Assembly (NCBI GenBank): GCA_028023455.1
Contig: JAQFVV010006220.1
Location: 8,661,852-8,725,851 of the forward strand
Source: Epiperipatus broadwayi
Lineage: Eukaryota > Onychophora > Udeonychophora > Euonychophora > Peripatidae
Length of the DNA stretch: 64,000 bases
Direction: 5' to 3'
Shown: one piece after another, positions 37,324 through 51,209 of the stretch
How the letters are laid out: every line of letters begins with the position of its first letter
Numbering within the stretch: position 1 is the stretch's first letter
Made by a program: the position numbers and the translations under genes
Notes under the pieces: generated by a model
The model's database searches: none
Seen by the model: only the letters and a program-made list of their open reading frames with translations
Told to the model about the DNA's origin: nothing

Positions 37324-40300
37324 CTGAAAAACAATGCTATCATTACTATTAATAAACATCATTATTAACATATGTTAACATAAAAAATCCTAATAATATA
37401 AAAACTATTCATATTTGAAATAATATTTTATGTGCAATATATAAATGACAGAACAAACCATTAAACTATGAGAATCATGCCTATTAGCATAAAAACAGCA
37501 GGAGATATTTTGTTTGCCAATTCTATTATGTGAGTTTGGATCTGGGCTATATAAAATTTCTCAATTTTTTTTAGTTTCAATAAGTCTTAGAATTTTTCTT
37601 TTAGGGGCTGAATCTATAGTCATTATCTAATATTTTTGGTGATTGGCTATCTAGTCACTCTTAAAAAAGTAAAATAATACTGTAAAATGATATAAATCAT
37701 CTTTACTTGACATTTGGAAAAACTAACAATTAATGCCTTTTTCATTGTTTCTTTATGGGGGCTCATAGAGAGATTTTTGATTTAACAGAGAATTATTTAC
37801 ACACTATAACAGAATAAATACTTTAATATTAATTTTAAAAATCTAATATATTTCAAGATGACAGTTGTATCCTCATGGTTATCAACATAACAATGTTCTA
37901 TCTTTAAATAGCATTAAAAAAGTCATTTTTCCTTTATTAGAATGCTATTATTTATTAGATTCATCATATTCATTTTTCATAATAAACCCAACAACTTTGA
38001 ATTTCCTTTTCCTATCATTTGTTTTACAAATTACCTCAGCAATAACTAGATCAAATTCATGTTCATGTTTTTTTTTCATGATTATAAAATACAAATATAT
38101 TTGTAGAGTTAATTATTTGATTTTCTGTACAAAAGCAAATTCTATCATTCTCATCCATAAATTTACCTTACTGTACACATAATCTAAATGGCTACACTTT
38201 AGGGTGTATGCAACTATAGATCAGTCCATCATATTTACTCTACTTTTAATATTATTAATATATTTAAATTTATAACTATCCTAAAGATCATTATATGTAT
38301 ACACAAACATTGTCTTCCATTGATCAAGAATAGTCTTCATTGTATATTTTCACTAATTAGAAATTCATTGCAATCATATAATTGTAACATGAAATTTAAA
38401 AAACACATTGGCCTTTTAAATTCCAAAACAACCTGCTTATATATTTAGTTATAGATCTAAATTATCAGATCAATAGATCTAATATCAGATCAGTTAACCC
38501 ATTCTATTTCAACTATAGGCATCTTTTTCTCTAATTAATAATGTTAATGTTAACACAATAACTTGACAAAATTATAATCAAGTATAGTTCTCCTTTCTCT
38601 ACTCCAACACTATCTATTGCAAATTTAAAGAATTACTCATTGCTAGATAGTAATATAGTTTAATTTCTATTTTCAAACAGGATTTTGCCTTTATCAATGA
38701 AGAGTTTGAATTCAAAGTTTTAAACAGTAATATAACTAATCTTTCTAAGACTAATAATTAATTATATTAATTATCATTTTATTTGAAAGGCATTCAAACT
38801 AATTGTAATATGTTACCAATCTATTCATTTATTTTTCCAATGAACATTTATTTATTCATATATTTGTTTATCTGATCCTACAACTTTAAATTCACTATCT
38901 TTCATATTATGTTTATCATTTTAAATTATCCATTTATTTATTTTTTCACCTATTAAATTTAATAATTCATTTTTAACTCATTTATTTATTCAATTATCCT
39001 CAATCCTATAATTTATCTACTGAATATCTACCTATTTAATGATCATTTCTTTATATAATTAATCATTAACTCTGTGATATACATTTTTAAGTAAATCATT
39101 ATTTTCTTTTTATTTATAAAACAATATTATTTAAAGACCTTCAGTATAGATAGATACATTGTTTTTTCTTCTTTTACAATAATAATTTTGTTGATTAACA
39201 TATTAACAAATGTTTAATTATAACGAGAAACATTTAAGAATAGAAATACATGTTTTGATATTTACATATAGTTAATATCCATAATAGTGGGTCATCAAGA
39301 AGAGTACTATTTAGAAGGGTGTTTATGAATATTTTATAGCAGCTTTACTAAAATTGGCAACTGGTCTATATGAAATACTTTTTGCAATAGGTAAATATAA
39401 GATATTAGGTAAAAGTCTTAAGCTACTTCTGCAAATTGTAAAACCAAATCTAAATGTCTGTCTTTAAATATGAAAGCGTATCTTGCTGACAGTATAATCT
39501 TCAGCATGTGGTCAAGAATACTTTAAAAACGTTTTCTACCAAGTAATAAGAATTCTCAATTTTATAATAAAAAAATGTCTTAAATAAGTGTCTGACATTC
39601 TTATTCTCATGAGTTCATAGTTAATAATATCTAAAGTAAATTCTAACTGAATTCTTAGAAAAAAAACTCAGTGGAACTAAAATAGTAAAAAAGAATAAAC
39701 TAAAATCTTAAAATATATTGAGGATCGAATAATGTTAAATAAGAGTTATAATTAACATACATGATAATATCATTGAGAAAGGTATGTCAGAAGAGGAGAA
39801 GCTGTAGATGTGAGTGTTTCATAGTTCGGATTTTTCAAATAATGAAGACTTTAATGAAGATTGCAGAAAGCTTAAAATTATTAAATTCTAGCAATTTGAC
39901 TGGTAGACAAATGCAATATATTTGAGGAAATAAGAGACAAAGATGTAACCAAATATATTCTCTACAAAATAATTTATTTTATTAATGCAACTATATAAGC
40001 TGTAGAATTTTGGTGTTTGTTATTTGGTAAGACTAATGTAGAAAACTATTTTATTCTCATTTTTTATACATAAATAATTTGACTAACATTTTAATTTTAA
40101 TTATATTTAAAGGAATTCTCAAAAATATGTAAGAATAACTTTAGAGAAAGATGAGAATTTTATTTTAATATTTACTAGTTTCTTCTTTGAAATCTTTCCA
40201 AGAGCAGATTTGTTTACTATAACAAATTCATTATTGGATATATTTTGGAAGAAAAGAACTATAAATCATTGACAAAGGATTCTACTTAAATAATATATAA

Positions 40301-40849
40301 GTTAAGAAAATAAAGCCTACTAAATTATAAAAACTAAAAACATCCTTGGGATTTTTGATATATGCTAATCTTATAAACAATGTAACTCTTTAAAATGAGC
40401 ATTCAATGATTGAGATAATTCTTGATTCCAGAATTAAGACTATGTGTTGAAAAAAAAGGGTTGCAGTCATCAGGTAATTTCCAATTAACCAACTCAAATG
40501 CTAATTTGAAGTCACACTGAACAACAGCACTGTCAGTTAGCTTTGTTTATCTTATAAAAAGGAGGGTCCTTGGATAAGTAAAATAATAAGTACCAACTTT
40601 TTTTTCTTTAGTATTATTAAGCATAAATGTAAGTTTTGAAGAATTAATACCATTTAGTTTTTTCTAATGATCCTTGCAATGATCTTGTAATCAATGTCTT
40701 TAATCATAATATCCCCGGGATATGTTCCTAGAACATAAAATAATATGATGCCTAAACGCCAGCACATTAATATATGTGTTGGATCTCAACAATCCATTTT
40801 TTATTTAAAAAAAAACACCATGATACATTCTCAAATTTGTAACCATCTG
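37324..40849. other. Intron sequence, simple AT-rich repeats
   Basis: No coding block recognised. The plus-strand frame of 105 codons at 37865-38182 has no known domain. The part at about 38820-39070 is a degenerate ATTTATTTATTC-type low-complexity tract. Confidence 0.55.
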
Positions 40850-42140
40850 ACCTAAAAATTGCTGAATATTAAAAGGACTTGAATATTATAATAACTAAGC
40901 AAAAGTTTTTATATGTGACATTTAAACATTAAGTACATTCTGTAGACTGTCTTATGAATTAATAAGATTAGCAAAATAATCAGAATATTCTAAATCCAGA
41001 AGTTATTTTCTACCTTTTGCTTCTAATCAATTAAAATTGAAGCTTATACCATAAAATCGCTATTATATATTGATCTTTGATTCATGAATATGCCTATAAA
41101 CAATTTCAAAAATGACTGTTACAAAAACTGAAAAACAAAATTAGAGCCAATATAAATAATCTTTGTTTAACACCAGTTTTTATTTAAGATTTTACAGATT
41201 TTTTTTACCTATAGTAATAAAGTAAAAATTGATATAACATTACATAATAACAGTTCCTCTTATTACATCATGTAAAAGCTATATAAAAGGAATAAATTTT
41301 GGCAGATAAGTAATTATTTTCAAACAGTGTCACATATCTATTTGACTAATTGAATTAAAAACCTTGATTAAATCAAAAGCAATATGTAAATCATTACTTT
41401 TATTGCATTTGCTTGGCAACAAAAATTATATCTACAATGCTTCTTGATTTTCTAAACATCACATGCAAGTCCCTCATAATCATTCATTTATGACTGGAAG
41501 CTATTATTCAATAAAACTCTTGAAAGTAACTTTGCTGTAATAGATAATAATGATATTCAATTATCAGGTAGTACAGTTTCATGAGTTTATATTCTTAAAG
41601 GAATTTCAATATTTTTAAAGATATCACAGCACTGCTTTATGTTAAAACTTTTCCAATTATCTCACACAACAGCTGTTCTAACTCCACTCAGCTGCTTATC
41701 TTTGTCCAAATCTAAATGAGTAAACAGAGTACCATTTCAGTTCTACTATCATTATTCAAAATATGATCAAAATACTCTTTAAACCTGTTCAAAATATTAT
41801 TATCATGTGAGAATGCCATTAATGAATTTAATAGAATTATGATATTGTTTTTGAGATCCATATACAATTTTCAATGCATTAAAAAAGATCTAAATTAAGG
41901 TGATTGATGAATGTCAGTAATTCTTTTGCATACTTAGCTTTTTTAATCAGTTGTAATATATATCTGCTTTAAATCTTTATATTAGGTATAAAGCTTAATC
42001 AAAACCAATGTTTTATTCTGTCAAGCATGAAATATCACATTTTCTTTTAACTAGATCACTGATAATAGTGTCATTATAGGAAAACCAGTCATAATTCTTC
42101 TTTTTAGTGAACTGAACAATAATTTATTTGCAGCCACAAC
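40850..42140 (-). pseudogene. Non-LTR retrotransposon (LINE) relic, reverse transcriptase
   Basis: On the minus strand, in order: FFNALKIVYGSQ (the YxAIKAVYGP block), then FEQVxRVFxSYFE. ISLLSITAKLLSRVLLNN follows, matching NYRGISLLSIAGKILARVLLNR. Then CMFRKSRSIVDIIFVAKQMQ matches QCGFRxGRSTVDMIFxARQLQ, and NDLHIAFDLIKVFNSIS matches the DLYIAFIDLTKAFDTVS catalytic block. IKTGVKQRLFILALILFFSF matches GVKQGCVLAPTLF. Many stops and frame shifts show long inactivity. It is a different LINE lineage from the RTE-like copies at 12, 18 and 21 kb. Confidence 0.78.
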
Positions 42141-45100
42141 TTATTTCTAAAGAGCATTCTCTGTCTTAATAACATGAAAATTTTCAATGTTTAAATTAAC
42201 AATTTCAGTATTTAACAGCTTTTGAAATTTATAACAATAAATGATTCTAAAAAACAAATATGCACTTTTTTATAAATATAATTAGAATAAAACATTATTT
42301 TTTATTGCAATTATTATTTTAATCTTGGGGCATAGTAATCTATAATATGTTAACTTGTAAGTTATGAATTACTTTCAAGTTATAATCTCTAATGAAAATA
42401 TGGTCAATTGTTTAATGCATATCCATTTTGCTATTATTATTTTTTGAGTTTTATCAGCTTTGGGAGTAATATTGTTTTACAAGGATTTTTTTAACATGAT
42501 AAAACATAGATATGATTTAGTTTTAGCTGAGCAATTCATTTCACACATCTTTCAACACATTCTTTTTCTGCACCTTTCTTACTGAATATGAAGCACAATA
42601 GATTAATGAATGCATATTTATTTTATAATTTTCTTGAAATTTAATTGGCAATTATTTTCAAAATTACTACTTTATGATGAACAATAACTTCTTCAGATTG
42701 TCACCATCATAAAATAGTAGGCTATATTATTTTCTAGATTATTATTAATCATTTCAATCAATTAATTAATATATCTATTTGTTTGTCCAACTATATAATA
42801 ACCATTTCATTTATTCTTTATTTATTCTATTATTCATCTATAAGTGGAATTTATTAGTTCATCTTTCAGCTTATTAGCATTCAATCATCCATCTATTTAT
42901 TCAGCTAGTAACTATAGCTCTATTTAAATATCAGTCATTATATTATAATATCAGTTTTTTTTAAAAAAGAAGCACATTAATAGTCATCAATCATAAAATT
43001 ATTTATCCATCTATACAATTCTGAATTTAAAAAGTTTTGCAATTTCAAAATACATAGACATTTAGTTTTTTTTACCCAACTAACAAAAAAAATTATTTAT
43101 ATATGTAATCAGACCTTTAAAATAATATATTTTTACAACAAATTATATATTTATAACGATGGAATTTATTACTATCTAATGCTTTATTTATTCAAAAATT
43201 AATTTATATCCCAATTCCTATGGAAAAAAACTTCATTTAGATATAAATGATTGATTTCTAATTAACTGATCAAAATACAAGCATATATATTTATATATAC
43301 TCATATAGTTAAAAAAGTAAACAGCTTCTAAATATCTTACTGCTTTGTCAGATTAGAATTTAAATCTTAAGTCATGGGTATTGAATTGTATGTCCTATCT
43401 ATTGTGCAACAAAATATGTGATAAAATTTATATATTTACTTGTATGTATACACAAGATAAACAGACAGAAATTGTGCAATTGAAAATCTTTCATATTAAA
43501 CTATAATTTTTAAGAATTTCATAAAACAGGTCAAAAGGGCTTTTAATTGAATTTTATAGGATCATTTTTTTTTAAAGATTCTTAATTATAATTACATAAT
43601 TTTTAACTAAATATTTTATAACTATCCATTTTTCTTACGCATATATAGATTGCTCATCAGAAAACTTCTTTGCTACTGATACAATTATTCAGTATTTACA
43701 TCTTTGTACAACTATTTTGTTTATATAAATAAAATAAATAAGCTATGAAGTTTACTGACTATGGTAAATCATGGAGTTTGTTTCTATCTGTTGATCCTTT
43801 GAAATTAGAAGCATTGCTTGTGAATCAGCTTTTTTTTTTACTGAACAAATTTATTAATCTACTGAAATTTCTAAATGTGGACATAAATCTAATGCTTATC
43901 ACTAACTGGAGATCAGTAGCCAAAATTTGATTAAGGAATTTGGCTGAAATTACTATTTGATATGCAATGAATGCTTGAGCTTGCTATAGACGGACTTGGA
44001 GTAAATTGATGGTATAGATTACTATTTGTTGGTATATAACTGAAATCATATTTCTACTTAAATAAAATATTTTCAACATTAGGTTTTATACCTAAATTAA
44101 TCACCATCATTCTTTCTCTTCATTCTCTCTCTTGTTTTATTGTTTTGCCATATAGATTAGTAATGATTTTGGTTATTGTGATTGCTAATTGATGCATATC
44201 ATCTCTCTGCAATTCCTATTAAATTGTGATTGTGTGTTTATGTAAATACCTTTTTAGCTGTAATTACATGCATTACACTTTTATTCCATTATTTTTATTT
44301 ATTACTTTCTAACTATTTTTGTTTATTTTTTTCTATATCTTGATTTTCTTTTTCTTCTGGAGTGATAATGATCACACTCATTCATGAGATACTGCTAAAG
44401 ATATGTATTTATATCACTTTATCTAAATCAAAACCATGATTTTTTTTAATCTTTTCTGGATAATAGTAAAATATCATAATCATAGTATTATTACTTCTTC
44501 AGTATTTCAAGATTTTAAGTACGCTTGATAATTGTTTTATTTGATATTTAAAAATATTAAAATCCATTTAAATAGTCTACTTCTTAGAAGAATGCTTGTG
44601 TCTTTTCTGTTTATTAAAAATCAATCTTTAGCTATTGTCCAAAACTCTTTAATATTCAGCTTTCTGTCTTTCCTCTCACTGCATCAATTCCAGCTTTTGA
44701 CAAATCAAATTTATGGCCAGATTTTGGCTCATGGTTCATAATACTGAAGAATATTCAATACTCTTATGTGATCTATTGTACAGGTCTTTATGCAGGGCTA
44801 ATTCCTTTGAAAGATTTGCCCTCAATTCATCATAATATGCAAACTTACATATAGGTTAGTTCCATTAGATTTTGTCGACAATTTGGTGAGTTGGTTTTAT
44901 AGGCAGTTTATTTTGAATTGTTAAGCAATTTGTTTATGGAGTTCAAAAGTTTGTTATATTTTTGTGATCATATTCTTTTTAATTTTTGAGCCACTTTCAG
45001 AAAATTAAGCCTGTAGAGTTTTTTTTATTTTGTTGTAAAATCTCTTGATCATATTAAGAATTTTGTTATGGTTATATCCTAGATTTTGTAAGTCTTTGAC

Positions 45101-48100
45101 AAAAATGGAATCTATCTTTTACTTGCAGAAGTTGTCTTGACAATAGATTGTAGATTTTATGGTTTATATAAGCTTTTGCTTTTATCATGTGAATTTACAT
45201 TAATAAAACTACATAGCTATATCCAATTTATAATTTTATAAAAAATAATGAATAGACATAGAATGGTAAAAATATAAAAATGATTATTAGTATATTTTCA
45301 AAACAGGTTGTCTTTGCTTGTTTTAAAAGGTTTATTTAAACTTCAAGTAAAATAAAATTTCATTCTTCTTTTCAATATTAAGATGTTAGTCTAAAATGAA
45401 AATTGGAATCAATCTTTTACTTACAGAGGTTGCTTTGACAACAAAATGTAAATTCTATTGTTTATATAAACTTTGACTATTATCATGTGATTTACAATGA
45501 TGTGAAATTTGTGATTTCTTATATAAAAATGAATAAAAGTAGAAGTTGAAAACTGTAAAAATAATTAATTATTAATCTATTTTTAAAACAATCTATATTT
45601 TCCTGCTTTATGGATCTTAGACCAGAGTACAATCCATTTTTTATGTATAGAGGTTGCCTTGGACAATATATTGCACATTCTATTATTTATGTAAGCTTTA
45701 GCTGTTGTAAAGCAATATATATATATATATTATAAAGAAATATAGTAGTCAGTATATAAATAAACATAGTCTTACATTGATGAGACAATTTATATATACC
45801 AGAAAACAGCTGTGATAATCACAGTATAAAAATATAGCTGCTAACTAAGGCTTTATCAATATTGGGCACTACAAATGGATTATTAAATCATATAAAATAG
45901 ACAGTAATTGAGTAGGGGTTGATCTCTTTTGCTGATTTAACAAGTTCTATCCCAGAAACACTATATTATTAGTGATAGTTATGATGGTCATTATATATAT
46001 ATATATTGAAGCAAAGATGTATATAGAATATTTTTTTAGAATCATTTCTGTAAAATATTAGAATAGAAAATATGCACTGATGTTTCAGAAAAATATTTTC
46101 TTTCATCTGGATATAGCTGTTAATCTGTGATCACTGCAAAGATATAGATAGATGTTGGTATAAATAGTATAAAACATCTATTATTTGTGTAAGTAAAAAA
46201 TAAGTGAAATCACAAAACAAATAAAAAGTTTATATTTTGTCCAACCAAAATTTAAAAAATTAAATAGTGATGTACATTAATTGCTTGAAATTCTTATTGA
46301 TGGATATGCAATGGATTAATGATATGGCTACTAGTTCTAATGTAAACAGATGTTAAATGTAAACTTGTAGAATCATGTAAATAAATAAATTAAGCTATAA
46401 AAAAAGAACACTTAAAATAAATATTGTTTAAAAAATAATTATATATATTTCTCTTTAGATAATAAAAATTACACATGCTAATGTATATATTTTCAATCAT
46501 GCCTTTTTCTCTCCTTAATGTCTTTGTTCAATTATATAGTATATCCCTATGAACAATTTATCATCTTTAAACTTTAGAAAATTGAGCAAATTTTTTAAAT
46601 ATTTATCATCATATTATAAGTGGTGTTCTTTTAATATGAAAAATGATAAGTTCACATATATTATAAGTCATGTGTGGAGGAAATTCTATAAATAATTTAT
46701 ATCAGGTTTAAAGTACTTCATGAAATTATATTTAAAAAAAGTTCAGATTCTGGTCTTCATTTCAGTTTTGATCCACTACTTACTTTGTGCAACCTATAAC
46801 AAACATTTTCCATCTGTTTGAACAAATGTTTGGTCAAACAAAAATTATTCTAAAGAATTATATGAAAAGGTTTCTATTCTTTTGCACCTTTGGTAAATAA
46901 GATAACTATTCTCTGGTTTAAAAACAACATAATACATTTGCTGATGATTTATCTATTGACCAAAAAATATAAATGATCTAATCAATATGTGACTATAAAT
47001 GGAATCTTTATAATAAGGATTTAAAATATTTACTTGCTACAATAACATAAAAAAATGTTAAATCAAATATATGTTCAATTTCATGCTTTTTTTTTGTTTT
47101 GATTACAACTTTTTGCATATTGTACATTGCAGTTTCTGATTTATATAGCAGTTTGAACCATAATCTTAGTATTCATACTATGCTTAAACTTGAATATGTT
47201 ACTAATGTATATCATCATTATTTTTAAACAGCAAATAATATACAACTAATAGTTGCATACATTGATTATCTAGAACCTTATTGATTATCTTTGCATTTAA
47301 TTGATAAAAATAAGTATAAAATACAAAATAAAGTTTTTAATCTATATGTATATATTTATATTTTATTAGTCAAAATAGTAGTAGTGGAAAAAAAATTGAA
47401 CAGCCCAAACTTTATATATAAAAATTCATCAAATAAAATTTTTACACTCAAATAGAGACCAGGTCTAAAGATAAAAATGTATATGGTATTATTAATGATA
47501 TATAAACACAAACCTAACACATATAATAAAATCAAAGAATCTTATGCCACTTAGATAAATAGATCTATCTGCTAGGTTTAAATCCTAGAGCTTAAGATTA
47601 TATTTGGAAATGTTTTCCGATTTTAAATGAGCTGAGTATTTTTTTCAGGAATTGCACTTTATTTTTATTGATCAGGAAATGTATAAGTAATAGAAAAAAA
47701 TTTGTCCCCACCATCTAATATTTAATGAGCTTGATGAATTTTGTTTTCAACTGATTTTCTCTAAAATGATGCTGTAGAGCCATTTGGCTTGCAATATATA
47801 TTTAAAGACTATTTTACTTTATATATATAATTATAAGTCCCAACAGCTAATTGATTATTATATGGGAGTTAGATCAGCATAACCTTCATGCCTTAAGCAA
47901 ATCAGTAGAATATCAACAATCTGTTGCTAAGGCAACAGTACAATTAAGCACTTAATGAATTGTAATACAGCCTTGTCAACACCATTGCTGACATTGTACT
48001 TATTTATTTAAGTATGAAAGTTGTGCTTATGTAATTTATATTATACTGTGATAATGTGTGTATATGTATAGTTTTCTCAAATGGCAATAAGTTTTAATTT

Positions 48101-48189
48101 ATTTTTATATGGCAGGTAAAACCATTTAAGTTAAAAATTTAAAAAAAAAAAAAGTTAGCTAATAAATAATAATATTCAAATATTTTTAC
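42141..48189. other. Intron sequence with degenerate tandem repeat, no gene
   Basis: AT-rich. There are low-complexity TTTATTTATTC-type tracts around 42740-43020 and the three-unit repeat at 45092-45705. Plus-strand frames of 61 and 69 codons (43745, 44532) have no recognisable domain. Confidence 0.55.
45092..45705. repeat. Three degenerate tandem units
   Basis: Units start at about 45092, 45388 and 45614. Each has a GGAATCTATCTTTTA-like block, CAGA(A/G)GTTG(T/C)CTTGACAA, and TTTATATAAGCTTT(T/A)GCT with variations. Period is about 296 then 226 bp, so the units have unequal internal deletions. Confidence 0.7.
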
Positions 48190-48318
48190 CAATTTTGTCT
48201 GGATGTTGGTATCACCTTCAAATTCAAGAAGAAGTTTCATGATATCTGTGTCTTCATTTTCATAATGGACCATCCTCTTTGTAATTTCTGCAGCATAATG
48301 AACAGATGTTTCCCCTTC
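48190..48318 (-). CDS. nompC: nompC exon (ankyrin repeat 3, elongated)
   Basis: Exon of 129 nt, 43 codons, phase 0. It begins EGETSVHYAAEITKRM and ends GDTNIQTKL. The first helix has the HYAAE variant rather than HLAA, as in the corresponding NompC repeats, followed by an acidic insertion (HYENEDTD) before the second helix IMKLLLEF. The acceptor reads TATTAAAG, an AAAG rather than the favoured CAG/TAG. The donor is GTAAAA. The downstream intron of 10.9 kb contains a LINE relic at 40850-42140 and several AT-rich simple-sequence tracts. Confidence 0.87.
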
Positions 48319-50450
48319 CTTTAATACAATGAGAAAAAAAAAGATTAAGTAACAGTTTTATGACATAATTTTTAGGTTTTTTAATTTTTATTAATTTTAT
48401 TATCATTAAATAATAAAAATAATTGAGTATTTTTATTTTGTGTATGTAATGTACATATCACATGTATTTCTATTTCTGTTAGATAAATATATGTATTTTT
48501 ATAAGATAAATAATGTAGGATTTTAACTTAGAATGCCTATAACAGGAAGTTTAAACCAGATAAAATTTTTACTAAGAACAAATGTTTTACAATTAATGGA
48601 CTCCTATTTAAGTAAAATATTCATCCAAAAATCAAAACTATTTGCTAAATGGGTATACAACTATTTTTAATTGAAGAATAAAGACTATAGAATACTATAA
48701 ATTGCCCAAATTAATATTAATGACTAACCTTGAAAGCAAATATGTATATAATTTTAAAATGTTACCAGTTTCTCAATGTAAAGAAAGTATAATATCAATA
48801 CTGAATCCATGGTTTACTGCTTATCAATTTTACTTGGTATTTTGAAAAAGCAAGTTTTCTTCAAAGTTTAACATTTATTCACTTTTAATTCAATTATTTC
48901 AATTATTAATAAAAGTTGGGGAAAAAATAAAACAGATAACAACAGTAAATGACAAATAGTTATAACAAATAATAAAAAATAACATTAAATGATGATATAC
49001 TGATTACAGATACATTAGTGTGAAGTTTATAATAAAACCTTCAAAAAGATTTTATCATATTATTAAAAACTTATAAGTTTTAAAAAGTTGAATTGAGTAT
49101 TTGAATAAACATAAAACATGGGTAATCAGAAATTGGACTTTAGATACCTTTCCACTTTTTGAAAACAGAAGACCATTGAACAGAGCTTATTGCACATTTT
49201 GCAATCTCTCCAATGTGTTTTCACATTATTGCATATTACATTAGAATTAATTGTTCTAAAACAATTGAGATCTTTGTTTTAATCTGACTTGGGGAATATT
49301 TGGTATTAGATTTAAAAGAGACAAAAAGTCAAAGTTATTATGTGTCAGAAATGATCTTTATTATTTTATATTATAACTAAACATTAACATGATTCCAATT
49401 GCACACTTTATTCCATAGTGATTAGCTATCTCAAAGCAAACCAAGCCAATGTGCATGAACTCTGAATGTTAGAAATTCTATGATCTGATGATCATTCAAT
49501 TTAATTAATAAGTAATCTATAATTGAATTTATTAATTAGTGATGTCTTAATATTTTTATTATTAATCATAAATAGTTCACAAACAATTTACATTATAATC
49601 AATGCCACAGTTAATATAAAGTACTTCTATCTTAAAAATCTATGTCATAAGAAAACTTAAATTAAACCTACTACAGTATAAATAGGCTAGTCTTTGAAAA
49701 ATATTAACATTTTTGTGTTTTTATTTTAAACGTGATTAATTAAAAAAAAAAAAGCCATATATTATCTATTTACGATTGTTTTTTTTTAAGTCCCCCCCCC
49801 CCACTCAATTACACTTGTATTAATTATACAAATAATAAAAAAAATTACAAATAGTTGTTTATTTCTATGTTCATTTGTAAACTATTTTATTGTTTTTCCG
49901 AAATTTTGCAATCTTCAGTTTTGTAAAAATGATATAATCTGATGGTTGGGTAGCTTATATTCTTACTTTATGGTTCTGAAAAGTAATTAGAGGTTTTTCA
50001 AAGGTACAGAGGAAAGATTTTTAAAATGGATCTTTATTAATTTACTTTGTACAATAAATAATTACAAATCTTAATATAAATGAATGAAACATTTAGCATT
50101 TTGGAAATAGGAATGTCTTAGGACTCAATTTTTGTAGTTACACTACTTGATATCCTACTAGTCAATGGTTTGAATTACCACAATAATTCACAATGTATAC
50201 TTTATTTTTCTTCCAACAGTTTTCCCTCTAAATTTCTTTTCTCTCAAATGTACTGCCCAAATATTCAAAGATTATTTATTAATACTAATCATGGATAATG
50301 ATGATATGGATAAATTAATTATGTTAATTTATAATTAGAAAAAATGAAACTTTATTAAAAATTCACAAAAATTAAAACAATTATCCAAATATATTAAAAT
50401 AATAAAAAAATTATTTATTTATTTTATAAAATTATAATGTATTTAAATAC
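48319..50450. other. Intron sequence, nothing recognised
   Basis: A 2.1-kb intron between two ankyrin exons. It contains a run of 11 C at 49792-49802 and no recognisable element. Confidence 0.6.
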
Positions 50451-50579
50451 CACAGCTTGTTGATTGACTAACATCACTGCGTCTGCTCGGCTTCTTTCTA
50501 TGCTCAAGAATCTAAGAAGTTCTTGGGATACTTCATAATGGCAATAACGAATTGCAACATGCAGTGGTGTTTCACCTGC
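50451..50579 (-). CDS. nompC: nompC exon (ankyrin repeat 2, elongated)
   Basis: Exon of 129 nt, 43 codons, phase 0 at both ends. It opens AGETPLHVAIRYCHYEVSQEL and closes VMLVNQQAV. The repeat is about ten residues longer than the usual 33, with an insertion rich in charged residues (SIERSRADA) after the second helix; NompC repeats in this region are known to be long. The acceptor ends TATAG at 50580-50584 and is weak in pyrimidines. The donor is GTATTT, less canonical than its neighbours. The reading frame joins directly to the next exon, EGETSVHYAAE. Confidence 0.87.
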
Positions 50580-51065
50580 CTATATAAAATTGTGAATCAT
50601 ATATAAATTTTGAACTAATGAGCATATATATTTACTTTTATTATTACAGATGTCTCATACATTAGAATATATATTTAAAAAAATGTAAATAATTCTTTGA
50701 AAAAAGACATTACATATTAAAAGCATATAATAACATTAGATATGAATAAACAAAAAGTCCTCTGGAAAACATTATTGCAATAATACATAACGTTATGAAT
50801 TTTAAGAAAAATAATATGAATTTTTTTTGATTAACTATACTTAGAAAAAAATCATCCATTAAGGGATTTCAATTACATATATAAAAATTATAATGACAAA
50901 AATAAATTGATAATTAATTGCTAATGTAATTAATTTATAATAACATTGTTATTTTTACATTTCTAATAATGTATATTTGTCATTAAAGTTTAAAGGATAA
51001 CAGAAATTCATTTATGGGTAACAGAAGGATCTGGTAATGCACAAACAATATATTTGCTTTCAATA

Positions 51066-51209
51066 TTTATGACTTGAACCTAATGATGATAGAGGTTGTG
51101 TATCCGCATGCTATGCCTATAATCTGGATCTACCATGTTTATGGCTTGAGTATGGTGACTTGGTGGTAATATGTGCATCCAAGTCCCTATGACCTGGATT
51201 TAATATTTT
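51066..51209. repeat. Imperfect 72-bp tandem duplication
   Basis: Units begin TTTATGACTTGA (51066) and TTTATGGCTTGA (51138) and share GTGTATCC/GTGCATCC, GCCTATAA/CCCTATGA and CTGGAT blocks in order. Confidence 0.65.

Noticed and set aside
37865-38182. 105-codon plus-strand protein
   Set aside because: It is in an intron, antisense to nompC, of low-complexity hydrophobic composition, and has no known domain.
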